The position numbers and the translations under genes are program-made. From JBBILO01 sp037444855 (GTDB lineage: Bacteria; Patescibacteriota; Microgenomatia; UBA1406; GWC2-37-13): 64,000 nt of DNA. The notes under the pieces were generated by a model that ran no database searches, was not told where the DNA came from, and saw only the letters and a program-made list of their open reading frames with translations. How positions within the stretch are numbered: position 1 is the stretch's first letter; each line of letters starts with the position of its first letter. This document shows positions 1 to 8,847 of the stretch, in pieces. The stretch is taken from NCBI GenBank assembly GCA_037444855.1, contig JBBILO010000002.1, forward strand, positions 41,697 to 105,696. Direction: 5' to 3'.

Positions 1-1018
1 GAAAAGGGAGAGGTACTCCGGTTAAGGGAAGAAGATTGGTCATTCCCCCTAAATTAATTATTATCTCGATCGAAAAAAGACTGAAAATTGAAGAGGCAAT
101 TAAAAAACCTAATCTGTCACGCGCTTTTTTTGCTACTTGATATAAGAGATAAATTAGGTATAAGTATAAGATAATGATGATTAGGCTGCCAAAATACCCC
201 AATTCTTCGCCGATTATCGCGAATATTGAATCAGTATGAGCTTCAGGAAGAAAAAGATATTTTTGTCTTGAGGCACCTAACCCAAGACCAAATAAACCGC
301 CGTTAGCAAATGAAATAAAAATTTGGTTGATGTGATAAGCGATGCCTAAAGTATCTTCGTGGGGATTCAAAAAAGCCATTAGTCGATAAAAACGATAGGG
401 TGAAAGAAAGATTAAAAAATAAAAACTAACCGCTGTTAGTGGGATAATTAGTAAAAGATAAAAAAGATCAACACCGGCAAAAAAATAAGTAAAGAGCGAT
501 AAAGCAAAAACAATTGAAGCTGTTCCCATATCAGGTTGGAGTAAGATGAGGAAAGTAAGAAAACATGTTAAGATTAGGAAGGCGATAAAGCGTTTCCTTT
601 CCAAATGAGAAAACCAAGAGGATAAATATAGAATGATAGTTAATTTTGCTATTTCTGTTGGTTGAAGTTTAAACGTTCCCAGATTTATCCATCTTCTAGC
701 TCCGCCAGCTGAGTGACCAAGACCGGGAACAAGAACTACTAGTAAAAGGATAATGTTGAAAATCATTAAGTAAAAAGAAAGAAAATAAAAGCGATGGTAA
801 TCAAAAAAAGAAAAAAAGAAAAGGAGGATTATCCCTAACAGAATCCATATACCTTGAAGTCGAACAAAATAAAAAGGATCTCCATAATGTTGTAATGATT
901 TGATAGATGAGGCTTCAAAGATAAAAATTAAACCAATTAAAGAGAGAATTATTGGTAATAGGAAGAGTTTTGATATTATCGATTGATTATTTTTTTTTAA
1001 TTTACTTCTGATGAGCAT
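1..1018 (-). CDS. ftsW: FtsW-type SEDS peptidoglycan glycosyltransferase (partial, C-terminus beyond window)
   Basis: This is a SEDS-family polytopic membrane protein that polymerises lipid II glycan strands at the division septum. I translated it from the minus strand: the ATG lies at 1016-1018, and about 339 residues are visible before the window edge. It shows successive hydrophobic helices, the SEDS motif GGARRWINLG near residues 105-114, a QPDMGT motif carrying the conserved Asp, and the late GVPLPF motif right at the edge. The start overlaps the murD stop by 17 bp, so it is the next gene of a murL-murD-ftsW operon. FtsW rather than RodA is inferred from its position beside murD; a second SEDS gene (rodA) lies at 6608. 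Confidence 0.9.
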   Translation of the reverse strand, partial: MLIRSKLKKNNQSIISKLFLLPIILSLIGLIFIFEASSIKSLQHYGDPFYFVRLQGIWILLGIILLFFFSFFDYHRFYFLSFYLMIFNIILLLVVLVPGLGHSAGGARRWINLGTFKLQPTEIAKLTIILYLSSWFSHLERKRFIAFLILTCFLTFLILLQPDMGTASIVFALSLFTYFFAGVDLFYLLLIIPLTAVSFYFLIFLSPYRFYRLMAFLNPHEDTLGIAYHINQIFISFANGGLFGLGLGASRQKYLFLPEAHTDSIFAIIGEELGYFGSLIIIILYLYLIYLLYQVAKKARDRLGFLIASSIFSLFSIEIIINLGGMTNLLPLTGVPLPF

Positions 1019-2243
1019 AGAGGAAAACAAATTTTTTAAAGAGATTTCCTTTTTCTTCAAAATTTTTCCAAAGACTGTAACTGGGAGAAGCGGTTGATAA
1101 AAGACAGATAGTTTTTGGAGGGGTATGTTGATAAGCAAATTTTACTGCCTCATCCATTTTTATAGTTTCAAGAATCCTAGGAGAGTAATCTTTATCCATT
1201 ACTTGATAAAGATATTCTTTCATCTTTTTTCCAGAATTAGGAAAAAAGATTAAAACAGGGATTCTTTGTTTATTGACGAGCTTCATTAATGGTAAAAAAT
1301 TGTAACCACGATTTAACCCACCTAAAATAAGACAACCAATATTTTTTAAAGCTTTTATTGCCCCAATTGTTGCTTGAGGAGTGGTAGCAATGGCGTCGTT
1401 ATAAAAGGAGATATTTTTAAAAGTGCCCAGGTATTCCAAGCGGTGCGGAAGGGGAGTAAATTCATCAATAGCTTTTTTTATTTTTTGATCAGGAATTTTA
1501 AAAATTCTAGCCACCGCGTAGGCTAATTTAATATTTTCCAAGTTATGTTGACCGATAATTTTCGGATTGTTGATTTTAAATGGAAGTTTTTTAATTGATG
1601 GAATAGCTATTCCAATAAATTCCTTAGCCCATTGTTTTAACAGTCGATAACGAGGGTGATAAATAAAATAATTTTTTTTCGTAGCAAAGCGAATGATATT
1701 TTTTTTAGATTGGTAATAATTTTTCAGAGTGAGATGGTAATCAAGGTGTTCTTTAAACAAAGCGGTGATAACCGAGATCCATGGAGAAAATTGAATATCA
1801 CTGAGTTGATAACTGGAAAGTTCAACGACATAAATTGTCTCTGGGTTAATTTTATTCAAAAAGACTTCAATTGATGGTTTACCAATATTGCCAATTAACT
1901 CAGTTTGATATCCACCGTGTTTTAAAATTTGAAAAATTAAAGAGGCGGTGGTACTTTTTCCTTTGCTGCCGGTGACCCCAATAGTTTTATTTTTTATATT
2001 GCTAAAAAAGATATTTGTCGGCGTGGTGTAGTTTGTTTTTAAAAGATAACCGGGAATTCCTGGCGATTTAATAACAACATCAAAATTATTCACTCTCTCT
2101 AAGTATCGAGGGTCGTCTTTCTGATCTATGATTTCGATTGTTTGATCGGGAAAAAATTTTTTTAAAATCTGATAAGTAGCTTGACCTTCTAATCCTTTCC
2201 CTAAAATAAGTATTTTTTTATTTTTTAATTGATTAAATTTCAT
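1002..2243 (-). CDS. murD: UDP-N-acetylmuramoyl-L-alanine--glutamate ligase (MurD or MurD2)
   Basis: This cytoplasmic Mur ligase adds glutamate to UDP-MurNAc-L-Ala using ATP. The protein is 413 residues, a little shorter than typical MurD. An N-terminal Rossmann-like region begins ILILGKGLEG. The central-domain P-loop TGSKGKSTT is at residues 91-99, followed by IGNIG and VELSSYQL blocks typical of the family, and the C-terminal domain has the PLPHRLE motif. The start overlaps the end of murL by 11 bp, so the two are translationally linked. Next to MurL, the acceptor amino acid may be L-Glu (as with MurD2 of Xanthomonas) rather than D-Glu. That is inference from context, since the sequence alone does not settle substrate chirality. 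Confidence 0.92.
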   Translation of the reverse strand: MKFNQLKNKKILILGKGLEGQATYQILKKFFPDQTIEIIDQKDDPRYLERVNNFDVVIKSPGIPGYLLKTNYTTPTNIFFSNIKNKTIGVTGSKGKSTTASLIFQILKHGGYQTELIGNIGKPSIEVFLNKINPETIYVVELSSYQLSDIQFSPWISVITALFKEHLDYHLTLKNYYQSKKNIIRFATKKNYFIYHPRYRLLKQWAKEFIGIAIPSIKKLPFKINNPKIIGQHNLENIKLAYAVARIFKIPDQKIKKAIDEFTPLPHRLEYLGTFKNISFYNDAIATTPQATIGAIKALKNIGCLILGGLNRGYNFLPLMKLVNKQRIPVLIFFPNSGKKMKEYLYQVMDKDYSPRILETIKMDEAVKFAYQHTPPKTICLLSTASPSYSLWKNFEEKGNLFKKFVFLYAHQK

Positions 2244-3477
2244 TTCTAAAAAATTTAACTAAATAGTCGTTTTTAAAATCTTTGTTTTGCAATAATAAAG
2301 AGAGCGATTTTTGAACATCTTTCTCAGTGCCAACACATTCAAATGGTTTATTACCTTCTTTGCCTAAAAGTTGTTGAAAGAGTGGAAGAAGACTTTTATC
2401 ATTAAGAAGATTCTTTTTGAATATTTGATAGAGAGTTTCTTTTGATAAATAGGGTGCTAGGATAAGATAAGTAAAAAGACATTTCGGACACCGACTACAC
2501 CAAAGCTTGTTTGATTGATGGTTAATTTTAAAATTCCGATTACAGGAGGAAAAGACAAAAAAATATTTTGAGAGATGAGAGAATTTTTCAGCGATTTGAT
2601 TTTCTGTTAAATGGCGAATAATTGATTGATAGTTGATATTTGGTGTGATAAATTCATGAATATAGTGATTAAATAATTTTTCGTATTCTTCTGACTTACT
2701 CCATTGATGGTTAATTTCTTCATTTAAATAAATAAGGTTGCCTTCATTGGCACTTTTTTCGTTAGCGGTATAAAGGGATTGATAATCATATAAAACGGCT
2801 AAAAGAAGTTGAACAAAAGAGAGCGTGGCTGAAAAAGGCACGTGGCCGTTATAGCCGATTTTTTTTTGGTTAAAATCTAATAATTTTTGATCAATGATGC
2901 GATAAACTATTAGCCTTGGGTGATTTGATTTTTTAGCCACATTTTCAATGATTTGATTTTTTTTTGAATGATAAAGCGCAAAAAGATGAAAATTAATTTT
3001 TTTCTTCTTCAATTCTTCAATGGCAACGATCGAATCTTTGCCACCGCCAACCCCCAATAAACCTCGCGGCGTAAATTTTTTTTTAGATAATTTGATTTGA
3101 GCTTTTTTATTAAAAGGAAAATTGACTAATTTTCGATAATTAATTTGATTTTGATAGAAAAATTCTCCTAACCCCTTGGTGTAAACAATATTCCAGAATT
3201 TTGCTTGCTCTTTTGAAAGGGAAAAATGCTTTATTTCGATTGTCTTTGGAGAGAAAAGTTTCCAGTAGGAGATACCTAAAATTAGTGAGAGGTTATTGAG
3301 AACATTAGTTAAAAGGTTGCTGTTTTGGTGAGAAATTTGATTTGGAAGGATAATTTTTTCTTTGAATAGAATAGACTTTTCATTTATTGGTGGATTATCA
3401 ATTTGATAAGAAAATATAATTTCGTTCGATTTTTTAATTTTCCAACCTCGAAAAATAAAGACAGTGGGCCCTTCCAT
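2233..3477 (-). CDS. murL: MurL-like UDP-MurNAc-L-Ala-L-Glu epimerase
   Basis: The 414-residue protein matches the MurL pattern: a phosphate-loop-like GGGKDS motif at residues 144-149 and a cysteine-rich block near 312-333 (a Cys at 312, then CSRCPKC with Cys at 327, 330 and 333) followed by a hydrophobic helix. In Xanthomonas, MurL uses ATP to epimerise the terminal L-Glu of UDP-MurNAc-L-Ala-L-Glu to D-Glu, replacing glutamate racemase MurI. The adjacent, overlapping murD supports this role. The start codon ATG at 3475-3477 is followed by EGPTVFIF. A minus-strand TATAAT at 3502-3507 lies 24 nt upstream. Other GGGKDS-type PP-loop-like proteins exist, but the cysteine block and the murD neighbour favour MurL. 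Confidence 0.82.
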   Translation of the reverse strand: MEGPTVFIFRGWKIKKSNEIIFSYQIDNPPINEKSILFKEKIILPNQISHQNSNLLTNVLNNLSLILGISYWKLFSPKTIEIKHFSLSKEQAKFWNIVYTKGLGEFFYQNQINYRKLVNFPFNKKAQIKLSKKKFTPRGLLGVGGGKDSIVAIEELKKKKINFHLFALYHSKKNQIIENVAKKSNHPRLIVYRIIDQKLLDFNQKKIGYNGHVPFSATLSFVQLLLAVLYDYQSLYTANEKSANEGNLIYLNEEINHQWSKSEEYEKLFNHYIHEFITPNINYQSIIRHLTENQIAEKFSHLSKYFFVFSSCNRNFKINHQSNKLWCSRCPKCLFTYLILAPYLSKETLYQIFKKNLLNDKSLLPLFQQLLGKEGNKPFECVGTEKDVQKSLSLLLQNKDFKNDYLVKFFRNEI

Positions 3478-3501
3478 ATGATAATTTTACAATAAAGTGA
3501 T

Positions 3502-3507
3502 ATTATA
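3502..3507 (-). promoter_or_regulatory. -10 box of the murL-murD-ftsW operon
   Basis: A TATAAT hexamer reads on the minus strand 24 nt before the murL ATG, in the short divergent gap between murL and ileS. No clear -35 element was seen. It would give a leader of about 18 nt. Confidence 0.45.
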
Positions 3508-3570
3508 AGCCGATAAATCCAAACAACTGTTTTATTTAATGAACAATCATATCACTTTAATTTTTTTTGT

Positions 3571-3576
3571 TATAAT
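3571..3576 (+). promoter_or_regulatory. -10 box of ileS, near-leaderless
   Basis: TATAAT sits 8 nt before the ileS ATG, so transcription would begin at or within a base or two of the start codon. No Shine-Dalgarno sequence can be accommodated. No good -35 hexamer is visible at 17 nt. Confidence 0.55.
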
Positions 3577-3584
3577 AATTCCTT

Positions 3585-6500
3585 ATGACATTCAAACCAA
3601 TAGAGCCCAATCATGATTTTATCGAAATGGAGTATCGTCGGTTGAAGTATTGGTATGAAAACGGAATCGTTGATGAAAACATGAAGAAAAATAAAAAAAG
3701 TAAAAAATATTTCTCTTTCCTCGATGGTCCAATCACTGCCAATAATCCAATGGGTGTTCATCACGCATGGGGAAGAACATATAAAGATTTATGGCAAAAG
3801 TTTTACAATCTCCTTGGCTATCAAGAAAGATTTCATCAAGGTTTTGATTGTCAAGGATTATGGGTAGAGGTAGAAGTAGAAAAAGAGTTAAGATTAAAAT
3901 CGAAAAAAGAGATTGAGAATTTAGTTCCTGGTGATAAAAAAGCTTCTATTGCTAAATTTGTTGATCTTTGCAAAAAACGAGTTTATCACTTTTCAAGGAT
4001 TCAGACAGAACAGTCAAAAAGATTAGGTTATTTTTCTGACTGGGATCATTCTTATTACACAATGAGCGAAGAAAATAATTATATGATTTGGTATTTTTTA
4101 AAAAAATGTTATGAAAATGGCTGGATTTATAAAGGACAAGAATCAGTACCTTGGTGCCCTCGATGCCAAACAGCAATCTCCGAGCACGAAATTTTAACTG
4201 AAGATTATGCGGTTGTTACCCACCAAGCAGTTTATTTTAGATTAAAGCTTATCGACAAACCTTTCTCTATTAAAAAACCCCAATATTTTTTGGTTTGGAC
4301 GACGACCCCTTGGACTATACCGGCAAATATCGCTTTAGCGGTTGAGAAAACATATGATTATGTTTTAGTCGAGTATAAAGATGAATTGTATTGGCTCTTG
4401 AAAGAAGCGGTCGAGAAAGTTTTTCAAAAAGGTAGTTATCAAATTACTAAAGAAGTTAAAGGGGAAAAATTAGCTGGGCTAAAATATGTAGGGCCATTTG
4501 ACGATATTCCGGCTGTAAAACAAGTGGCGACTAAACAAAAAAACTTTCACATCGTTTTTTTAACCGATGATAAAATTCTACCGATTAACAAAGAAGAAGG
4601 GACTGGTATTGTTCATACCGCGGTTTCGGCCGGGACCGAGGATTATAAGATGGGAAGAAAAATTGGTTTGCCAATGATTCCGGTGATTGATGATGAAGCT
4701 AATTATCTGGAAACGATGGGATTTTTAGCAGGTAAAAATGCCAAAAAACAACCAGAAATTATTTTAGACTATTTAGAAAAAAATGGTTTCGCCTTTAAAA
4801 TAGAGAACTATACCCATCGTTATCCTCGTTGTTGGCGTTGTAAAACCGAGCTTGTTTGGAAAGTAGCCGATGAATGGTATATCGCAATGGATAAGCCATC
4901 GTTAAATCAAAAATTGAAAGCCCGATCTTCCACTCAGAAGGTGAAAGATCAAAATTTAACATTGAGAGAGAGAATGATCGAGGTAGCAAAAAAGATTCAT
5001 TGGATTCCAGAGTTTGGCTTAGATCGAGAAATTGATTGGTTAAAGAATATGCATGATTGGTTGATCTCCAAAAAGAATCGTTATTGGGGTTTAGCTTTAC
5101 CTATTTATGAATGTCAAATGTGTGGTTTTTTTGAGGTTATTGGTTCAAAAGAAGAACTCAAAGAAAAAGCTGTTGAAGGTTGGGACAAATTTGAAGGTCA
5201 CACTCCTCATAAACCTTATATTGATGAAGTAAAAATTCGTTGTCAAAGATGCGGTTCTATTGTTTCAAGAATTGATGATGTAGGTAATCCCTGGCTTGAT
5301 GCTGGTATTGTTCCTTTTTCAACGATTAAAAAAGATAATCAGGGAGAACCTTTGTACTTGACCAATAAGGCTGAATGGCGAAAATGGTTTCCAGCCGATT
5401 TTATTACCGAGTCTTTTCCAGGTCAGTTTAAAAACTGGTTTTACGCCTTAATTGCTATGGCAACTGTGTTAGAAAATACAAATCCTTTTAAAACAGTTCT
5501 AGGATTCGGAACTCTTTTAGGAGAAGATGGTCGACCGATGCACAAAAGTTGGGGCAACGCCATTGAGTTTAATGAAGGAGCTGATAAAATTGGCGTTGAC
5601 GTAATGCGTTGGATGTATGCCAGGCAAAACCCAGCTGACAACATGCTTTTTGGTTATAAAAAAGCTAATGAAGTGAGGCGTTTATTTTACTTAATTCTAT
5701 GGAACAGCTATCGATATTTTATTGACTATTTTAATTTAGAAAAATTAGAGATTGATTTTTTTGAATTAGAGAAAGATCTGAAAAAAATTTTTTTTAAGTT
5801 AAGTTATTTAGATCAGTGGATAATTTTAAGACTCGTTTCAGTGATAAAAAAAGTGAAAACAGCCTTTTTTCAATACGATGTGCGCGGGACGACTCAAGAA
5901 ATAGAAAAGTTTGTCGCCGATCTATCAACTTGGTACATTCGTTTATCTCGGAATCGAGTCTGGGTTAATTCTCCAGACCAAAAAGATAAAAAAAACTTTT
6001 ATTTTACCATGTGGTTAATTTTAAAAAACCTTTCAATTATTATTTCGCCAATTCTTCCCTTTATTAGTGAAGAGATTTATACTAATTTGACTCATGAAAA
6101 ATCAGTCTTTCTTTCTTCTTGGCCAGAATACATAGAAAAAATAGAAATTAAAAATCAAATTTTAGAACAAGATATGAATTTTCTTCGACAGATAATTGAG
6201 ATTGGTAGAGCAAAAAGAAAAGAAATAAAGATTAAAATCCGTCAACCTTTAGCATCGATTAAAATCGATTTGCCAGAAGGTAATTTTTTCCAAGATAAAA
6301 ATTTTCAATCTTTTGCCGCTGAGGTAGTAAGAAAAGAGCTTAATGTTAAAAAAGTTTTTTTTACGAAAAAAAACTATGATAAAATCGAAGTGGAATACGA
6401 TAGTCAGTTAACCAACGAGTTAATTTATGAAGGTAAAGTAAGAGAATTAATAAGAAAAATTCAACATATACGAAAAGAAATGGGAATTAAGATTAACCAA

Positions 6501-6611
6501 GAGATTAATTTGATCATTCCTCGGGAATTTGAGAAAGATATATCTTATGTTAAGAAGAAAGTTTTAGCAAAAACGATTACTTTAGGTGAAGAATTGAAAA
6601 TAAATGCATGA
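3585..6611 (+). CDS. ileS: Isoleucyl-tRNA synthetase
   Basis: This class Ia aminoacyl-tRNA synthetase charges tRNA-Ile. The 1008-residue protein starts MTFKPIEPNH. The HIGH signature is altered: aligning the flanking DGP and TYKD blocks, HIGH reads GVHH at residues 57-60. The KMSKS equivalent reads MHKSWGN near residue 652. An editing (CP1) domain with WTTTPWT and several Cys pairs (CPRC near 188, RCWRC, CQMC, CQRC) are present. The C-terminal anticodon-binding region is normal in length. I chose the ATG eight bases after a TATAAT box. It is followed by rodA in an ATGA overlap. The unusual motifs mark a divergent IleS subtype; a ValRS or LeuRS assignment is less likely given overall motif order. 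Confidence 0.88.
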   Translation: MTFKPIEPNHDFIEMEYRRLKYWYENGIVDENMKKNKKSKKYFSFLDGPITANNPMGVHHAWGRTYKDLWQKFYNLLGYQERFHQGFDCQGLWVEVEVEKELRLKSKKEIENLVPGDKKASIAKFVDLCKKRVYHFSRIQTEQSKRLGYFSDWDHSYYTMSEENNYMIWYFLKKCYENGWIYKGQESVPWCPRCQTAISEHEILTEDYAVVTHQAVYFRLKLIDKPFSIKKPQYFLVWTTTPWTIPANIALAVEKTYDYVLVEYKDELYWLLKEAVEKVFQKGSYQITKEVKGEKLAGLKYVGPFDDIPAVKQVATKQKNFHIVFLTDDKILPINKEEGTGIVHTAVSAGTEDYKMGRKIGLPMIPVIDDEANYLETMGFLAGKNAKKQPEIILDYLEKNGFAFKIENYTHRYPRCWRCKTELVWKVADEWYIAMDKPSLNQKLKARSSTQKVKDQNLTLRERMIEVAKKIHWIPEFGLDREIDWLKNMHDWLISKKNRYWGLALPIYECQMCGFFEVIGSKEELKEKAVEGWDKFEGHTPHKPYIDEVKIRCQRCGSIVSRIDDVGNPWLDAGIVPFSTIKKDNQGEPLYLTNKAEWRKWFPADFITESFPGQFKNWFYALIAMATVLENTNPFKTVLGFGTLLGEDGRPMHKSWGNAIEFNEGADKIGVDVMRWMYARQNPADNMLFGYKKANEVRRLFYLILWNSYRYFIDYFNLEKLEIDFFELEKDLKKIFFKLSYLDQWIILRLVSVIKKVKTAFFQYDVRGTTQEIEKFVADLSTWYIRLSRNRVWVNSPDQKDKKNFYFTMWLILKNLSIIISPILPFISEEIYTNLTHEKSVFLSSWPEYIEKIEIKNQILEQDMNFLRQIIEIGRAKRKEIKIKIRQPLASIKIDLPEGNFFQDKNFQSFAAEVVRKELNVKKVFFTKKNYDKIEVEYDSQLTNELIYEGKVRELIRKIQHIRKEMGIKINQEINLIIPREFEKDISYVKKKVLAKTITLGEELKINA

Positions 6612-7639
6612 TTGTTCTTTTAACTCTCCTATTATCATTATTTGGGTTTTTTAATCTTTTGGGTATTGATTACCAAGTGGCAAAAAATCAATTAATTTAT
6701 ATTTTCTTAGGATTTATTATCTATTTTTCTTTAAAAAAAATAAATAAAAAAATTTTTTTTGATAACAGTCATCTTTTTTACTGGTTTTTTACCTCACTTC
6801 TCTTGGTCACTTTTATTATTGGTTTGGAAGTAAAAGGGTCAAAACGCTGGTTGAGTTTATATTTTTTCAATTTTCAGCCTTCAGAGATTTTGAAAATTTT
6901 TTATATTCTTTATCTTTCAACTTTATTGACTCGACTAGAGAAAGAAACAACAAACTTTTATATTGGTTTTTTAAAAATACTAATGGTTTTTCTTATCCCA
7001 TTTTTGACTGTCTTTCGTCAACCAGACTTAGGCAATGCCTTAGCTTATTTATTCATTTTTACTATCCTGATATTATTTTCATCCTTTCCTAAAAAAGATC
7101 TCTTAAAAATTATATTGGTTATTTTAGTTTTTTTGCCCTTATTTTGGCAATTATTAAGACCTTATCAAAAAGCGAGAATAACTAGTTTTTTTTACCCTCA
7201 TTTAGATTATCAAGGAACCGCCTATAATATGATTCAATCAAAAATTACTATTGGCTCTGGAATGTTTTTTGGTCGGGGATTAGGATATGGCACTCAATCT
7301 ACACTTTCGTTTTTGCCAGAAAATACGACTGACTTTGCTTTTGCTTCAATGGTAGAACAGTTTGGTTTTTTTGCTGGTTTTTTAACCCTGATTATTTATC
7401 TTTTTATTTTTTATTCTTTGTTTAGGAAAATTATTTCTTTGGTTGATAAAAAGGATGGGTTAAGTCGACAGCAATTCTATTACCTCATCGGTTTTAGCTC
7501 TTATTTGTTTTTTCAGGTTTTTATTAACATAGGGATGAACTTAGGTTTGTTGCCAGTTGTTGGAGTTGCCTTACCACTTATTTCAGTGGGCGGTTCTTCA
7601 ATTATAACCTTTTTTCTTGGATTGATATTAGCGAAATAA
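6608..7639 (+). CDS. rodA: RodA-type SEDS peptidoglycan glycosyltransferase
   Basis: This 343-residue polytopic membrane protein of the SEDS family polymerises peptidoglycan during side-wall elongation. It has about ten hydrophobic segments, the KGSKRWLSL motif and FQPSEILK block near residue 90, a RQPDLGNAL motif with the conserved Asp, and SVGGSS near the C-terminus. It is the second SEDS protein here besides ftsW. Its start overlaps the ileS stop (ATGA). It is assigned to RodA rather than FtsW because it is separate from mur genes, so the subtype is an inference. Confidence 0.85.
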   Translation: MIVLLTLLLSLFGFFNLLGIDYQVAKNQLIYIFLGFIIYFSLKKINKKIFFDNSHLFYWFFTSLLLVTFIIGLEVKGSKRWLSLYFFNFQPSEILKIFYILYLSTLLTRLEKETTNFYIGFLKILMVFLIPFLTVFRQPDLGNALAYLFIFTILILFSSFPKKDLLKIILVILVFLPLFWQLLRPYQKARITSFFYPHLDYQGTAYNMIQSKITIGSGMFFGRGLGYGTQSTLSFLPENTTDFAFASMVEQFGFFAGFLTLIIYLFIFYSLFRKIISLVDKKDGLSRQQFYYLIGFSSYLFFQVFINIGMNLGLLPVVGVALPLISVGGSSIITFFLGLILAK

Positions 7640-7647
7640 TTTTTGTC

Positions 7648-7676
7648 TTGTAAAAAAGAAAAAAAAGTTTTATAAT
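7648..7676 (+). promoter_or_regulatory. rplU promoter giving a leaderless mRNA
   Basis: TTGTAA at 7648-7653 and TATAAT at 7671-7676 are separated by 17 nt. Only six bases lie between the -10 box and the rplU ATG at 7683, so the expected start of transcription coincides with the start codon. Confidence 0.7.
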
Positions 7677-7682
7677 ATTAAA

Positions 7683-7991
7683 ATGGCAAAAATTGCTGTT
7701 GTTAAAACCGGAGGCAAGCAGTATTTAGTCGAGGAAAAAGATTTTTTGGTGGTTAATTATTTAAATCAGAAAGAAGGTGAAACGACTGATCTAGAGACTT
7801 TAGCAGTTTTTAGTGATGACGGAGAAGTTTTAAATTTGGATAAGGAGAAAATTGAATCAGTAAAAGCGAAAGTGATCGAACACGGGTTGGGGGAGAAAAT
7901 TCGCGTTGCCCGATTTAAAGCTAAAGTCAGATATCGCCGAGTTAAAGGTTTTCGACCAAAGTTAACTAAGTTGCAGATTATTAAAATTTAA
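7683..7991 (+). CDS. rplU: Ribosomal protein L21
   Basis: This 102-residue large-subunit protein binds 23S rRNA. It begins MAKIAVVKTGGKQYLVEE, the standard L21 N-terminus, and ends with the basic block containing RRVKGFRPKLTKLQI. It is followed 24 bp later by rpmA, the usual L21-L27 pair. No Shine-Dalgarno sequence precedes it; the promoter -10 box lies six bases upstream. Confidence 0.97.
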   Translation: MAKIAVVKTGGKQYLVEEKDFLVVNYLNQKEGETTDLETLAVFSDDGEVLNLDKEKIESVKAKVIEHGLGEKIRVARFKAKVRYRRVKGFRPKLTKLQIIKI

Positions 7992-8015
7992 ACAAAAAGG
8001 ATTTGAAATAAATCT

Positions 8016-8261
8016 ATGGCTCATACCAAAGCTCAAAAGGCTGCCAGTGGCAATCGCGATTCTCAATCGAAGAGGTTGGGAGTTAAAAGATTTGGTGGCG
8101 AAAAGGTAAAAATTGGTTATGTTTTAGTACGACAACGCGGAACCAGATTTCATCCAGGTGAAGGGGTAAAAAGAGGAAAAGATGATACCTTATACGCGAT
8201 TAAAGAAGGAGTAGTCAGATTTTATCGTCGTTATAATAAAAAATACGTTGCTGTTGTTTAA
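8016..8261 (+). CDS. rpmA: Ribosomal protein L27
   Basis: This 81-residue protein lies near the peptidyl transferase centre. It has the family core SKRLGVKRFGGEKV and RQRGTRFHPGEGVKRGKDDTL. The N-terminus starts directly with MAHTKAQK, with no leader needing proteolytic cleavage of the Firmicutes type. It is co-transcribed with rplU. Confidence 0.97.
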   Translation: MAHTKAQKAASGNRDSQSKRLGVKRFGGEKVKIGYVLVRQRGTRFHPGEGVKRGKDDTLYAIKEGVVRFYRRYNKKYVAVV

Positions 8262-8271
8262 GTTTTCAAGA

Positions 8272-8277
8272 TATAAT
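8272..8277 (+). promoter_or_regulatory. -10 box of the ParB-like gene
   Basis: TATAAT is placed six bases before the ATG at 8284, the same spacing as at rplU and rplS. A weak -35 candidate, TTGCTG at 8248-8253, lies 18 nt upstream, inside the end of rpmA. Confidence 0.55.
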
Positions 8278-8283
8278 AACCGC

Positions 8284-8847
8284 ATGGGCGAAGATTCTCC
8301 TTTACTTAACGAATTAAAAAAGGAAAAAAATCCAATTATCTTGAGCAGAATTTTGTTTAATCTTCATAAAAAAGAAGGGATGAAGATTATTGATTTAGCT
8401 AAATTACTCAATAAAAAACCATCAGCATTAGCTCATTTAATTCGCCTAACTAAATTACCGGAAGCAATCATTGATGGTTTTTTGTCTCAGACAGTTTCTT
8501 TAAGCCATCTTTACATTATTTCAAGATTAGATAGAGAAAACGAGATGATCGAAGTTTACGAAAATGTTTTATCAAGAAACTTAACAGTTGCCGAAACAGA
8601 GACATTAGTAAGAGAGAAAAAATATCAGGTAAAAACTGAAGGGAAATATATTGATAAAAAATATTTTGATAAAGTAAAAAAAGAAATTGAAAAGGAAGGA
8701 TTAGAAATTAAAATTATTCAATCAAGAGTAAGAAGTCGGATTATTATGACGATTAAAGGAAGTTTGAAAGAGACATCGATAAAGGTAAAAAAAATTCTTT
8801 CGGTTTTAGAAAAAGACTTCTTAAAGAAGAGGGTAGCGGATTTTTAA
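8284..8847 (+). CDS. ParB/KorB-type HTH domain protein
   Basis: The 187-residue protein carries the helix-turn-helix core of ParB/Spo0J proteins near residues 15-100: IIDLAKLLNKKPSALAHLI followed by TKLPEAI and SLSHLYIISRL. It lacks the N-terminal CTP-binding ParB domain (no GERR box), and no parA is adjacent, so a role in chromosome segregation is not established. A basic, coiled C-terminus follows. I chose ATG at 8284 over an upstream in-frame TTG at 8248 because of the TATAAT six bases before it and because the upstream residues are not conserved-looking. The last 95 bp overlap convergent lepB. Confidence 0.72.
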   Translation: MGEDSPLLNELKKEKNPIILSRILFNLHKKEGMKIIDLAKLLNKKPSALAHLIRLTKLPEAIIDGFLSQTVSLSHLYIISRLDRENEMIEVYENVLSRNLTVAETETLVREKKYQVKTEGKYIDKKYFDKVKKEIEKEGLEIKIIQSRVRSRIIMTIKGSLKETSIKVKKILSVLEKDFLKKRVADF

